DNA of 64,000 bases, from NCBI RefSeq assembly GCF_036002505.1, contig NZ_DASYTH010000362.1, positions 1 to 64,000 on the forward strand, written 5' to 3'. Within the stretch, counting starts at the first letter, position 1; the number at the start of each line of letters is the position of its first letter. This document shows positions 1 through 8,746 of this stretch, piece by piece. The notes under the pieces are model-generated. The model was not told where the DNA came from, did not search any database, and saw nothing but the letters and a program-made list of their open reading frames with translations. Origin of the DNA: DASYTH01 sp036002505. GTDB lineage: Bacteria; Actinomycetota; Actinomycetes; Mycobacteriales; Pseudonocardiaceae. A program made the position numbers and the translations under genes.

Positions 1-57
1 CGCGCGTTGTCCCGTTGTGACGAAAGTTGGCCCGCTCGGGTTCCCACCCGCAAACGA

Positions 58-1047
58 TCAACCAAGGAGCACCGGCACGAGCCGTTCGGCCAGGCGGGTG
101 GACTCCCGGGCGGACACCGAGAGCTCCACCGGCGCGTCGTCGCGCAGCCGCACCAGGATCGCGCCGGAGCCGGTTGCCCAGCGGGCCGGCCGCCCGGCGA
201 TCCGGTCCACGGACGTCGTCGTGGTGGCCGCACCGGCCGGTTGCAGGGCGAGCACCACCGGGCCGTCGCCGGTGCCGAACTCGCACCGGCCGGTGCCGGC
301 CACGTCCACCTGGGTCGGCGCAACTCCGAGCTGCGCCAAGGCAAGCGTGCACAGCTGGAGGGCCTGCACGGGACGGGGCAGGTCGATGATCTGCCCGCCG
401 CGGGTCAGTCCCGTGCTCACGTACCCCATCCGGCCCTGCTCGTCGAGACCCGGCAGCTGGTCACCCACCTGCGCCAGCCGCGGGACGATCTCGGCCAGCA
501 CCCGCACCGCCAGCTCCCGCCGCGCCGGTGGATCCAGGCCGGTCCCGTACGTCACGGTGAAATCCAGCAGCGGCAAGGAAATCCGCCCGCGTCCCGGGCG
601 GAGCGCCTCGTCGGTCAGCGCGACCCGGTAGCCCACCTCGTCGTCGTCGCCGCGCAGCGCCAGGGCCGGCCGCCCACCGATCACGGTGCGGGCGGTGAAC
701 GCCTCGTCGCCGCCGGAGAGCCGCAGCGACAACCCGATCCGCTCCCCGGCGACCTGGCACTCGGCCCCGGACAGCCGCCGCCCCACGCGGTCCTCGAGCA
801 CCTGCTCCCAGCGGTCCTTCTCCAGGATCTGACACAGGATCTGCGCCGCCGTCTCCGGCAGCAAGTAGGTCAGCGCCGGGCCACTGTTCATCCGCACCGT
901 GCGCACCCCGGAGTCCGGCTCGGCGGCCGCGCCCGAACCGCCCGGCGCCGCGGACGCCGACCCGGGCAGCAGCCGCACCACCGGTGCGCACCCGGCCACC
1001 AGCACGAGCGAGGACATCGCCAGCACCCACACCCGCCCCGGTCGCAC
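58..1047 (-). CDS. Putative secreted lipoprotein, unknown function
   Basis: A 329-residue protein that starts with a short basic and hydrophobic stretch ending in the lipobox LVAGC, so it is probably exported and lipid-anchored on the outer face of the membrane. I chose the GTG at 1047 because GGAGG lies 5 bases upstream and the lipobox Cys falls at about residue 20; the open frame continues further upstream, but those starts place the signal too deep. No enzyme motif is recognised in the mature part. It lies downstream of pstB on the same strand, separated by about 110 bases that hold a dispersed repeat, so it may be its own unit. Confidence 0.75.
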   Translation of the reverse strand: MRPGRVWVLAMSSLVLVAGCAPVVRLLPGSASAAPGGSGAAAEPDSGVRTVRMNSGPALTYLLPETAAQILCQILEKDRWEQVLEDRVGRRLSGAECQVAGERIGLSLRLSGGDEAFTARTVIGGRPALALRGDDDEVGYRVALTDEALRPGRGRISLPLLDFTVTYGTGLDPPARRELAVRVLAEIVPRLAQVGDQLPGLDEQGRMGYVSTGLTRGGQIIDLPRPVQALQLCTLALAQLGVAPTQVDVAGTGRCEFGTGDGPVVLALQPAGAATTTTSVDRIAGRPARWATGSGAILVRLRDDAPVELSVSARESTRLAERLVPVLLG

Positions 1048-1075
1048 CGGATCCTCCGACTGCCGTGGCCCCTTG

Positions 1076-1105
1076 ACTGGCGCTACGCCAGCGAGCCAGG
1101 AAATT
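1076..1105 (+). repeat. Dispersed intergenic repeat, copy 1 (ACTGGCGCTACGCCA family)
   Basis: ACTGGCGCTACGCCA followed by GCGAGCCAGG. The core CTGGCG-CTA-CGCCAG is a perfect hairpin. Near-identical copies lie at 41292-41320 (reverse strand) and 52264-52292, all three between genes. Confidence 0.7.
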
Positions 1106-1156
1106 GAACACCGACGGACGAACCATTCTGGCGTCCGCGTCAACCTCGCCGGAGTT

Positions 1157-1933
1157 TTACCCGAACCGGCCGGAGATGTAGTCCTCGGTGGCCTTCTGGG
1201 ACGGGTTGGAGAAGATCTTCTCGGTGTCGTCGACCTCGATCAGCCGGCCGGGCTGGCCGACGCCGGCCAGGTTGAAGAACGCGGTCTGGTCGCTGACCCG
1301 GGCGGCCTGCTGCATGTTGTGGGTGACGATGACGATCGTGTAGTCCTTCTTCAGCTCGCCGATCAGGTCCTCGATGGCGAGCGTGGAGATGGGATCCAGC
1401 GCAGAGCACGGCTCGTCCATGAGCAGCACGTCGGGCTGGACCGCGATGGCCCGGGCGATGCAGAGCCGCTGCTGCTGCCCGCCGGACAGGCCACCGCCCG
1501 GCTTGTTCAGCCGGTCCTTGACCTCGGCCCAGAGGTTCGCCCCGCGCAGCGCCCGCTCGGCCACCTCGTCCAAAGTGGACTTCCCGCGCATACCGGCCAG
1601 CCTCAGCCCGGCCACCACGTTGTCCCGGATCGACATGGTGGGGAACGGGTTGGGGCGCTGGAAGACCATGCCGATCGTGCGGCGCACGGACACCGGGTCC
1701 ACCGAGGTGGCGTACACGTCCTCGCCGTCCAGCAGCACCTTGCCGTCCACCCGGGCGCCGGGGATCACCTCGTGCATCCGGTTCAGCGAGCGCAGCACGG
1801 TGGACTTGCCGCAGCCGGACGGCCCGATGAACGCGGTGACGTTGCGCGGCGGGACGGCGACGCTCACGCCCTCCACGGCGTGGAACTTGCCGTAGTAGAG
1901 GTTGAGGTCCTTGATGTCGATGCGCTTCGCCAT
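1157..1933 (-). CDS. pstB: Phosphate ABC transporter ATP-binding protein PstB
   Basis: The 258-residue ATPase that powers high-affinity phosphate import on the cytoplasmic face of PstCA. All ABC motifs are visible: Walker A GPSGCGKST (about residues 36-44), signature LSGGQQQR, Walker B LLMDEPCSALDP and the switch His in VTHN. Its length is normal for PstB. It is the last gene of the order pstS-pstC-pstA-pstB on the minus strand, 14 bases after pstA. It is the counterpart of M. tuberculosis phoT, which also sits beside mshD. Confidence 0.97.
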   Translation of the reverse strand: MAKRIDIKDLNLYYGKFHAVEGVSVAVPPRNVTAFIGPSGCGKSTVLRSLNRMHEVIPGARVDGKVLLDGEDVYATSVDPVSVRRTIGMVFQRPNPFPTMSIRDNVVAGLRLAGMRGKSTLDEVAERALRGANLWAEVKDRLNKPGGGLSGGQQQRLCIARAIAVQPDVLLMDEPCSALDPISTLAIEDLIGELKKDYTIVIVTHNMQQAARVSDQTAFFNLAGVGQPGRLIEVDDTEKIFSNPSQKATEDYISGRFG

Positions 1934-1947
1934 GGCCTACCGCCCGC

Positions 1948-2859
1948 TCATTTGGTCTTGATGGCGGAGAACCGCGAGATCACGGCCGCCAGGAGGTTGA
2001 AGAACATGATGACGATGATCAGGGTCAGCGCCGCCCCCCAGACCCGCTGCAGGCCAGCGGCTTCCGGGTTGCCCAGCTGGTTGTAGATCAGCAACGGCAG
2101 CGAGGCCATGTTCCCGTCGAACATGTCGAAGTTGATCGACTGGCTGTAGCCGACCAGAACCAGCACCGGGGCGGTCTCGCCCATCACCCTGGCCAGGGCC
2201 AGCATCACACCGGTGACGATGCCGGACAGTGCCGTGGGCAGCACGATCCGCGCGATCGTCTTCCACTTCGGCACGCCCAGTGCGTAGGAGGCCTCGCGGA
2301 GCTCGTCGGGGACCAGCCGGAGCATCTCCTCCGTCGACCGCACCACCACCGGGAGCATGAGCAACACCAGCGCCAGGGACACCGCGAACGCACTCTGCTC
2401 GAAGCCGAGCACGCTGATCCACAGGGCGAACACGAACAGCGCCGCCACGATCGACGGCACACCGGACAGGATGTCCACCATGAACGTGGTGACCCTGGCC
2501 AACGGGCCGCGGCCGTACTCGACCAGGTACACCGCGGCCATGATGCCGAGCGGCACCGCGATCACCGCGCACACCAGGCCTTGGACGAAGGTGCCGTACA
2601 GCGCGTGGTAGACACCGCCCCGGAACTCCTCGGGAAGGACGCCCCGGAGCGACTTGGTCCACCAGCCGCTCGACACGATCGCGTCGAACCCCTGGCCCAC
2701 CACCGTGATCAGCAACCAGACCAGCGGCGTGAGGGCGACCAGGAAAGAGAGCGTGACCAGCACCGTGGCGATCACGTTCTTCGTCTTCCTGGTGACGCCG
2801 ACCTGCTGGAAGGCGGGCGGCCGCGCCGACCGGTCCAGCAAGGACTCCGTGGTGCTCAT
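1948..2859 (-). CDS. pstA: Phosphate ABC transporter permease PstA
   Basis: A 303-residue inner-membrane permease of the phosphate importer, with about six hydrophobic segments and the EAA-type loop around REASYALGVPKWKTI that contacts PstB. The ATG at 2859 overlaps the pstC stop as ATGA, which indicates translational coupling and decides against the longer open frame. Together with PstC it forms the membrane channel. Confidence 0.96.
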   Translation of the reverse strand: MSTTESLLDRSARPPAFQQVGVTRKTKNVIATVLVTLSFLVALTPLVWLLITVVGQGFDAIVSSGWWTKSLRGVLPEEFRGGVYHALYGTFVQGLVCAVIAVPLGIMAAVYLVEYGRGPLARVTTFMVDILSGVPSIVAALFVFALWISVLGFEQSAFAVSLALVLLMLPVVVRSTEEMLRLVPDELREASYALGVPKWKTIARIVLPTALSGIVTGVMLALARVMGETAPVLVLVGYSQSINFDMFDGNMASLPLLIYNQLGNPEAAGLQRVWGAALTLIIVIMFFNLLAAVISRFSAIKTK

Positions 2860-3905
2860 GTGTTCTGCCCCTTCCCGGCAATCCACCTGGCGATGGCGTT
2901 CACCACGAAGGTGAGGACGAACAGCACGAGGCCGGCGGCGATGTACGCGCCGGTGGACAGCGGCTCACTGAACTCGGCGGCCGCCGAGGCGATCTTCGAG
3001 GCGAACGTGTAGCCACCGTCGAACAGGCTGACGTGGCCCGGGCTGGTCGCCGCCCGCAGGATGACCAGAACCGCAACGGTCTCGCCGAGCGCGCGCCCGA
3101 GCCCGAGCATCGAGGCGGCGATGTAGCCGCTGCGCCCGAACGGAAGCACGGTCGTTCTGATCATCTCCCACCGGGTGGCGCCGAGCGCGAGCGCACCCTC
3201 GATCTGCATCGCCGGCGTCTGCCGGAACACTTCCCGGGTTACCGCCGTGATGATCGGCAGGATCATGACGGCCAGCACGATGCCCGCGGTGAAGATCGTG
3301 CCGCCGCCGCCGATGGAGACGTTCCCGGTGGCGAACAGCGGAAACCAGCCGAGCGTGTCGTTGAGCCACTGGGCCACCGGCTCGAGCGCGGGCCCGAGCA
3401 CCTTGATCCCCCACAGGCCGAAGACGATCGACGGGACCGCCGCCAGCAGGTCGATGATGTAGCCGAACGGCCGCATCAGAACCCGTGGCGCGTAATGGGT
3501 CAGAAAGAGGGCGATACCCAGCGAGATCGGCATCGCGATGAGCAGTGCGAGCACCGAGGACAGCACCGTGACGATCAGCAGGTCCCGGATCCCGAACGCC
3601 AGGTTGGCCGTGTCGGAGGTGAGGAACTCGGCGCTGAAGAAGAAGTTGGCCTTGTTCGCGGCCAGCGACGGGATCGCCTTGATCAGCAGGAACATGCCGA
3701 TCATGGCGATCGCGATGACGATCACCAGGCCCGAGCCGGTGGCGATGCCGCGGAACACCTGGTCGCCCCTGCGCCGAGCCGTGCGGCGCTCCAGGTGCGG
3801 TTGGCTGATGACGTCGGTCATGGCACCCATCATGCGGGTCTCGCCCCGATCGTCCAGCCCTTGTGGACGATCGGGGCGCGTGCCCGGCTTCTTCAGGTCG
3901 CTCAT
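2856..3905 (-). CDS. pstC: Phosphate ABC transporter permease PstC
   Basis: The second permease of the phosphate importer (349 residues from this start), with six or more membrane segments and the coupling loop EGALALGATRWEM. The start is uncertain. The ATG at 3905 has no clear ribosome site, and codons 10-21 lie inside a perfect 15-bp inverted repeat (3842-3878). The ATGs at 3833 or 3821 just after that hairpin would give a more usual N-terminus before GDQVFRG. If so, the hairpin is untranslated and separates pstS from the membrane genes. Confidence 0.94.
   Translation of the reverse strand: MSDLKKPGTRPDRPQGLDDRGETRMMGAMTDVISQPHLERRTARRRGDQVFRGIATGSGLVIVIAIAMIGMFLLIKAIPSLAANKANFFFSAEFLTSDTANLAFGIRDLLIVTVLSSVLALLIAMPISLGIALFLTHYAPRVLMRPFGYIIDLLAAVPSIVFGLWGIKVLGPALEPVAQWLNDTLGWFPLFATGNVSIGGGGTIFTAGIVLAVMILPIITAVTREVFRQTPAMQIEGALALGATRWEMIRTTVLPFGRSGYIAASMLGLGRALGETVAVLVILRAATSPGHVSLFDGGYTFASKIASAAAEFSEPLSTGAYIAAGLVLFVLTFVVNAIARWIAGKGQNT
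3842..3878. other. Perfect 15-bp inverted repeat at the pstS-pstC junction
   Basis: The arms CGCCCCGATCGTCCA (3842-3856) and TGGACGATCGGGGCG (3864-3878) pair perfectly around a 7-base loop. There is no T-run after it on the transcribed strand, so it looks like an mRNA-stabilising or processing hairpin rather than a terminator. It overlaps the first codons of the longest pstC frame. Confidence 0.75.
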
Positions 3906-3927
3906 CCCGGGTAGGGGGCCGACTCCG

Positions 3928-5058
3928 TCAGGCGACCGCGTTGATGGCGGTGACCAGCTTGTCCTGGAAGGCCTTGGGCAGAGGGATGTAGCCGTTGTCC
4001 TCGAGACCGGTCTGGCCGTCCGACACGGCGACCGACAGGAACGCCTTGACCGCCTTGCCCGTGTCCGCGTCGGTGTACTTCGAGCAAACGATCTCGTACG
4101 CCGCCAGGACCAGCGGGTACGCCCCCTGGGTGGTCGTCGCGTAGATCGAGTTCAGGTCCAGCACCAGGTCGTTGCCAGTGCCCTTGACCTTGGCGCCCTC
4201 GATGGCCTTGCCGGCGCTCGACGCGCTCAGCTCGACCGCGTCGCCGCCGCCGCTGTTGACGACCTTGGCGATCTGCAGGCTCTGCTTCTTGGCGAAGGAC
4301 CACTCGTTGTAGGTGATGGCGCCCTTGGTGCTCTTGATCGCGGCGGAGGTGCCCTCGTTGCCCTTGGCACCCTCGCCGACACCGCCGTTGAACTTCTTGC
4401 CGGTGCCCTTGGCCCAGGCGCCCTTGGACGCAGCGTCCAGGTACTTCTGGAAGTTGTCCGTGGTGCCCGACTCGTCCGACCGGAACAGCACCACGATCTT
4501 GTCGCCGGTCAGCGTCTTACCGCTGTTGAGTGCGGCGATGGCCGGGTCGTTCCAGGTCGTGATGCCACCACTGAAGATCTTGGCGATGGTCGCCGCGTCC
4601 AGCGCCAGCCCATCGACGCCGGGCACGTTGTAGGTGATCGCGATGGGACCGAACACCGCCGGCAGGTTCCAGGCGGCGTTGCCGTCGCACCGGGTCTTGG
4701 CCTTGTCGACCTCACCCTTCGCAGCGTCGAGCGGCGAGTCCGAGCCGCCGAAGTCGGTCTGCTTGCCGAGGAACTCCGATACCCCGGCGCCCGAGCCATT
4801 CGAGTTGTAGTTGAGCGTGAAGTCCGAGCACTTCGCCTCATAGGCCGCCACGAACCGGGTCATGGCGTTGGCCTGGGCCGACGAACCGCTCGCCTTGAGC
4901 GCCTTCTTGCCCCCGCACTGGACCGTGGCGCCCGTGTTCGAGGCAGACTGGTTGCCACCACCGCTGGCCGGCGGCGCCGTCTCGTCGCCGCACGCTGCGA
5001 GCGCGAGGGCTCCGGCCACGACAAGGCCGAGCACGGACGCGTGCCGCTTGATCTTCAC
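3928..5058 (-). CDS. pstS: Phosphate-binding lipoprotein PstS
   Basis: The 376-residue extracytoplasmic phosphate receptor of the PstSCAB importer. It starts with a basic n-region (KIKRHAS), a hydrophobic segment and the lipobox ALAACG. SGSSAQ, the DFGGSD motif and the RSDESGTTDNF motif are typical phosphate-binding segments. The start is the GTG at 5058, preceded by GGAGG with 6-base spacing. It is the first gene of the operon. A PHO-box-like direct repeat lies about 100 bases upstream, so induction by PhoP under phosphate limitation is likely. Confidence 0.97.
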   Translation of the reverse strand: MKIKRHASVLGLVVAGALALAACGDETAPPASGGGNQSASNTGATVQCGGKKALKASGSSAQANAMTRFVAAYEAKCSDFTLNYNSNGSGAGVSEFLGKQTDFGGSDSPLDAAKGEVDKAKTRCDGNAAWNLPAVFGPIAITYNVPGVDGLALDAATIAKIFSGGITTWNDPAIAALNSGKTLTGDKIVVLFRSDESGTTDNFQKYLDAASKGAWAKGTGKKFNGGVGEGAKGNEGTSAAIKSTKGAITYNEWSFAKKQSLQIAKVVNSGGGDAVELSASSAGKAIEGAKVKGTGNDLVLDLNSIYATTTQGAYPLVLAAYEIVCSKYTDADTGKAVKAFLSVAVSDGQTGLEDNGYIPLPKAFQDKLVTAINAVA

Positions 5059-5156
5059 GTGATTCCTCCATTGACGGAGTCTTGTGTCCGATTCGCGGCG
5101 AACTTGCCGCACGCCGCGCACGCTAGGCAGTGCCGGTGGACGGTTGGCCCTGTAGG

Positions 5157-5174
5157 GGTAAACGAGAGGTGAAC
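5157..5174 (-). promoter_or_regulatory. PHO box (PhoP site) upstream of pstS
   Basis: Read on the minus strand, GTTCACC (5174-5168) is followed by GTTTACC (5163-5157) at exactly 11-base spacing. This matches the actinobacterial PHO-box unit GTTCACC repeated every 11 bases. A possible -10 element, TAGCGT, lies at 5125-5120. The site precedes pstS in the right orientation. Confidence 0.65.
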
Positions 5175-5253
5175 AAGCTACAGAACGTGAGCGTGACCAC
5201 GACCTTTAGACCAACCGTGTCCTGGCTGTGACCTGCGCGTCTGCCGAGCGTGA

Positions 5254-6171
5254 TCAGGCACCCGCGGGCGGTAGCTCGTACTGGACGTCCGTCTCGATCG
5301 TGGTGAAACCGAGATGGGTGTACACGGCCATGGCCGGCAGGTTGTCCGACTCCACGTACAGGACGACCCTGGACAGGCCGCTGCGGTGCAGGTGGTGCAG
5401 GCCGGCCAGGGTAAGCGCGGTGCCCAGCCCGGCGCCCTGGGCGTCCGGGTCCACGCCGACCACGTACACCTCGCCGACCGGTGGGCTCTGCTGGTGCACC
5501 TTGGTCCAGTGGAAGCCGAGCAGCCGGTCCTCGGTGTCGATGGCCAGGATGAAGCCGTCCGGGTCGAACCAGGCCTCGTCCTCGGCGGCGGCCAGGTCGT
5601 CCACGGTCAGCGCGCCCTGCTCGGGATGCCAGTCGAAGGCCCGGTGGTTGACCCGCACCACCTCCGGCTCGTCCTGGCCCGGCACGAACGTGCGTACCCG
5701 CACGCCGGGCGGCCAACTCGGCACCGGCAGCGCGGTTCCGGCGGCCAGCGCCTCGTAGTCCAGGCCCATCTTGAGCAGCTCGCGGACCCGCACGAAACCG
5801 AACTTCTCGGCGATGTGGGCCGCGCCGGGATGGTCCCCGTGCGACCAGACCCGCAGCGGCCGGGACACGCTGCGCTCGATGAGCTGCTCGGCGAGCAACG
5901 CGCCGACGCCGTGCCGCCGGCCGTCCGGGTGCACGAACAGCTCCGCGACCGGGCGGCCCTGGGCGTCCCCGCGGAAGTCGAGGTGGGCGTAGCCGACCAG
6001 CCGGCCGTCGGCGGTGGCCAGCACGTGGCTGCCCGAGCGCAGCTCACGCGGCAGTGGCCCGGTTCCGGCGACCTCCGGCCGGCCGTCTCTGGCCCGCGCG
6101 GCCAGCAGGAGCCGGCGCACAGACTCGACGACGTCGTCGGACAGCCGGTCGTACCAGGTGACCTCGACCAC
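5254..6171 (-). CDS. mshD: Mycothiol synthase MshD
   Basis: Catalyses the last step of mycothiol synthesis, acetylating Cys-GlcN-Ins with acetyl-CoA in the cytoplasm. The 305 residues form two GNAT folds with acetyl-CoA loops RRHGVGA in the N-terminal half and QGAGLG in the C-terminal half. A long same-frame extension runs upstream, but the GTG at 6171 gives the normal family length and starts at VEVTWYDRLSDD. Its position between pstB and glnR matches mycobacteria. Confidence 0.93.
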   Translation of the reverse strand: MVEVTWYDRLSDDVVESVRRLLLAARARDGRPEVAGTGPLPRELRSGSHVLATADGRLVGYAHLDFRGDAQGRPVAELFVHPDGRRHGVGALLAEQLIERSVSRPLRVWSHGDHPGAAHIAEKFGFVRVRELLKMGLDYEALAAGTALPVPSWPPGVRVRTFVPGQDEPEVVRVNHRAFDWHPEQGALTVDDLAAAEDEAWFDPDGFILAIDTEDRLLGFHWTKVHQQSPPVGEVYVVGVDPDAQGAGLGTALTLAGLHHLHRSGLSRVVLYVESDNLPAMAVYTHLGFTTIETDVQYELPPAGA

Positions 6172-6203
6172 ATGTGCGACCGTACCGACTCGCGGGCGAA
6201 ACG

Positions 6204-6944
6204 TCAGCTCAGCGCGTCCACCGGTTCGGCCAGGTCCTCGGCGGTGAACGGCTCGTGCCGGGCGCCGCCGGCCTTCGGCGGCTGCACGAACTTGTAGCCG
6301 ACGTTGCGCACGGTGCCGATCATCTGCTCGTGCTCGGTGCCGAGCTTGGCCCGCAGCCGCCGGACGTGCACATCCACCGTGCGGGTGCCGCCGAAGAAGT
6401 CGTAGCCCCAGACCTCCTGCAGCAGCTGGGCCCGGGTGAACACCCGGCCGGCGTGCTGAGCGAGGTACTTGAGCAGCTCGAACTCCTTGTAAGTGAGGTC
6501 GAGCGGGCGGCCGCGCAGCCGGGCCATGTAGGTGGCCTCGTCGATCACCAGCTCGCCCAGCCGCAGCGCGCCGTCCGCACCGGGGCCCCCGGGCGTGCCG
6601 CGCGAGGTGAGCAGCCGCAGCCGGGCGTCCACCTCGGCCGGGCCCGCGGTGGGCAGCATGATCTCGTCGACCCGCCACTCCGAGGTGACGGCGACCAGAC
6701 CGCCCTCGTTGACGATGGCGACCACCGGCACGCTGTCCCCGCCGCTGGCCAGCAGCCGGCACAGGCTCTTGGCCGCGGCCAGGTCGATCCGGGCGTCGAC
6801 GAGCACGGCGTCCCGGGAGCCGGCCTCGAGCAACGCCGTGACCTCCGGTGCCTGGGTCCGCACGTTGTGCGGCAGCAACATCAAGGATGGCAACACCGAA
6901 CCCGGCGCTGGGTCTGCGGTGAGCAGTAACAGATCGAGGCTCAT
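6204..6944 (-). CDS. glnR: Nitrogen-metabolism regulator GlnR (OmpR-type)
   Basis: A 246-residue orphan response regulator that controls nitrogen assimilation genes in actinomycetes. The N-terminal receiver-like domain carries the GlnR hallmarks VLPSL, AVLVDAR and SLCRLL; family members have an atypical phosphorylation pocket. The C-terminal winged helix is very conserved (LTYKEFELLKYLAQH, VWGYDFFGGTRTVDVHVRR, GTVRNVGYKF). There is no kinase neighbour, as is usual for GlnR. It lies 32 bases upstream of mshD. A GAAAC-N6-GTAAC pair upstream may be an autoregulatory site. Confidence 0.93.
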   Translation of the reverse strand: MSLDLLLLTADPAPGSVLPSLMLLPHNVRTQAPEVTALLEAGSRDAVLVDARIDLAAAKSLCRLLASGGDSVPVVAIVNEGGLVAVTSEWRVDEIMLPTAGPAEVDARLRLLTSRGTPGGPGADGALRLGELVIDEATYMARLRGRPLDLTYKEFELLKYLAQHAGRVFTRAQLLQEVWGYDFFGGTRTVDVHVRRLRAKLGTEHEQMIGTVRNVGYKFVQPPKAGGARHEPFTAEDLAEPVDALS

Positions 6945-7082
6945 GCCCTGTCCGCCTCTCTGGATACGCTCCGCGGCTTTCCGGGAGAATAACGGTCGAA
7001 CCAGCCAATTGTCGTGGCCGTGACACCAGCGTCACACGGCGGCAGCAGGGAATTGAGGTAAGCGAGACTGCTGATACCGACC

Positions 7083-7098
7083 GAAACATTGCCGTAAC
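7083..7098 (+). promoter_or_regulatory. Possible GlnR half-site
   Basis: GAAAC (7083-7087), six bases, GTAAC (7094-7098) in the divergent glnR/LmeA intergenic region. These are the b- and a-type half-sites of the GlnR consensus (gTnAC-n6-GaAAC repeated). Only one pair is clear, so the call is tentative. Confidence 0.35.
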
Positions 7099-7205
7099 GG
7101 AAACCGGGCCGACTCCCTGGTGGACGCCGGGGAGTCCAGGAGTGATAGACCGGACCGTGTCCGGCCCGCGGCGGCGGGCACCGCACCGACCCAGGACAGG
7201 CGGGC

Positions 7206-8087
7206 ATGACCACGATGACCAACCCCGGCAGGCCGCGCACGGCGCCGAAACGCCGCAGGTCCAAGGTGATCCGCCGGGTGGTGATCGGGCTGCTGGTCCT
7301 CATCGGCCTGCTCGTCGCGGCCGACTTCGGTGCGGCCGCGATCGCCGAGCACGAGGTGTCCAAACGGGCCCGCACCCAGTTCGGCCTCGACGACGACCCG
7401 TCGGTGACCATCCACGGGTTCTCCTTCCTGCTGCAGGCGGTGTCCGGGGAATACGACGACGTCGAGGTGAAGGCCACCGGGGTGCCGGTGAAGAACGCGC
7501 TGCGCGACGTCGAGGTGCACGTCGACCTGAGGGGGGCCAAGGCGCCACTCGGCGACCTGCTTTCCGGTGATACCAAGGGAATTCAGGTCCGTAAGGCGGA
7601 CGGCCAGGTGACGGTGAAGGCGTCCGACGTCACCCGGGCCATCTCGCAGAACGAGAACGAGGTGGTGAAGACGCTCACGTCGGTGTCCATCAACCCGGTC
7701 AGCAAGAAAGCGGCCACCACCCCGAACTCCGCGGACGACGTCGAGGATCCGCCCGGTACATTGAAGGACCCCACCACCGCCGGGGCGAAGATCTGCGGCA
7801 CCGCGGACATCGGGGGCACCTCCACCAACCTGTGCGTGTACGGGCTCATCACGCTGGCCAACCAGAAGATCAACTTTCAGCCCTGGTGGCCCAAGGTCAC
7901 CAACGGCCTGACCTCCGGCGGCCTGCCGTCCGCATTGCGGGACCGGGTGCTCGCACCGTTCGGGGCGATTAGCCTCGACCCCGGGGTCCTGCCGTTCAAG
8001 GTCACCCCGACCGCGGTCGAGGTGAAGGCGGACAAGCTCATTGTCAGCGGGACGGCGGAGAACGTGCAGTTGGGAGGAACGGCTTGA
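7206..8087 (+). CDS. LmeA-like phospholipid-binding protein (DUF2993)
   Basis: A 293-residue protein with a single N-terminal membrane segment (about residues 22-42) after a basic stretch, followed by a DUF2993 domain with typical segments FGLDDDPSVTIHGFSFLLQ and YDDVEVKATGVPV. Mycobacterial LmeA of this family binds phosphoinositides in the periplasm and helps lipomannan maturation. The gene is divergent from glnR, as in mycobacteria, and its stop overlaps the next start (TTGA), so it is coupled to the thioredoxin gene. Confidence 0.85.
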   Translation: MTTMTNPGRPRTAPKRRRSKVIRRVVIGLLVLIGLLVAADFGAAAIAEHEVSKRARTQFGLDDDPSVTIHGFSFLLQAVSGEYDDVEVKATGVPVKNALRDVEVHVDLRGAKAPLGDLLSGDTKGIQVRKADGQVTVKASDVTRAISQNENEVVKTLTSVSINPVSKKAATTPNSADDVEDPPGTLKDPTTAGAKICGTADIGGTSTNLCVYGLITLANQKINFQPWWPKVTNGLTSGGLPSALRDRVLAPFGAISLDPGVLPFKVTPTAVEVKADKLIVSGTAENVQLGGTA

Positions 8088-8497
8088 CCGGTGTGCTGGT
8101 GCTGCTCGGCACGCTCGTGCTGGCGGGTGTGGCCGGATTGGTGCTGCGCGCGCGGAACGGGCGGGTCCGCACGACCGACGCCCTGGGGGTGCTGCCGGCG
8201 GACCTGCGCGATGTCGTCCACCCGGGGGTTCCGGTCACCCTGGTCCAGCTGTCCACCGCGTTCTGCGCGCCGTGCCGGCAGGCCAGCACGTTGCTCGCGG
8301 ACCTCGCTTCGACGACGGCCGGGCTGCACCATGCCGAGGTCGACCTGACCGACCGGCCGGACCTGGCCAGGGCGCTGTCCGTGCTGCGCACACCGACCAC
8401 GCTCGCGGTGGACGCGGGCGGCCGGGAGCTGCTCCGGGTGGGTGGCGTGCCGAACCGGAAGGCCCTGCTCGACGCGCTCCGTCCGCACCTGCCGTAA
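8084..8497 (+). CDS. Membrane-anchored thioredoxin-family protein
   Basis: 137 residues: one N-terminal transmembrane segment (about 3-22), then a thioredoxin fold with the redox motif CAPC in STAFCAPCRQA and a cis-Pro loop RTPTTLAV. It probably works on disulfides outside the membrane or as a sulfur-transfer partner. The TTG start at 8084 overlaps the upstream stop and has GGAGG 6 bases ahead. In M. tuberculosis the matching gene (thiX) sits directly beside the rhodanese cysA2; here a 9-kb block separates them. Confidence 0.85.
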   Translation: MTGVLVLLGTLVLAGVAGLVLRARNGRVRTTDALGVLPADLRDVVHPGVPVTLVQLSTAFCAPCRQASTLLADLASTTAGLHHAEVDLTDRPDLARALSVLRTPTTLAVDAGGRELLRVGGVPNRKALLDALRPHLP

Positions 8498-8746
8498 ACC
8501 TCCGGCGGGGATAACAATTCAACTCCGCCCTGCCGATACCGTGCGATGACCCGATCCGGTCATCGCGGACACGGCCGGCAGCGAGCCCACGACCGGATCC
8601 GGCCCGACCGGGCGCCGACCGGCTCCCGGATCGGGATCTCCCACACCAAGGGTGACCGCCCACTGTTGACAGCGTCAGTACGTTCATGATCAACCGCATA
8701 CGGTTCGGCCGATCGTCCATAGAGGACTTATCGGACTGGAGCCGTA
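8498..8746. other. Intergenic region with a possible promoter for the SdrD-B gene
   Basis: About 250 bases with no gene. It contains TTGACA at 8666-8671 as a possible -35 element, the string CGATCGTCCA at 8710-8719 also seen in the pstC hairpin, and GGAG 5 bases ahead of the GTG start at 8747. No clear -10 element is seen. Confidence 0.3.

Noticed and set aside
5203..5216. Second DasR-like site (CTTTAGACCAA)
   Set aside because: Only one half of the palindrome matches; it lies beside pst and mshD genes with no link to amino sugars.
5254..7089. A 611-codon mshD frame running across glnR
   Set aside because: The upstream part overlaps glnR in another frame; the MshD family length is about 300 residues, from the GTG at 6171.
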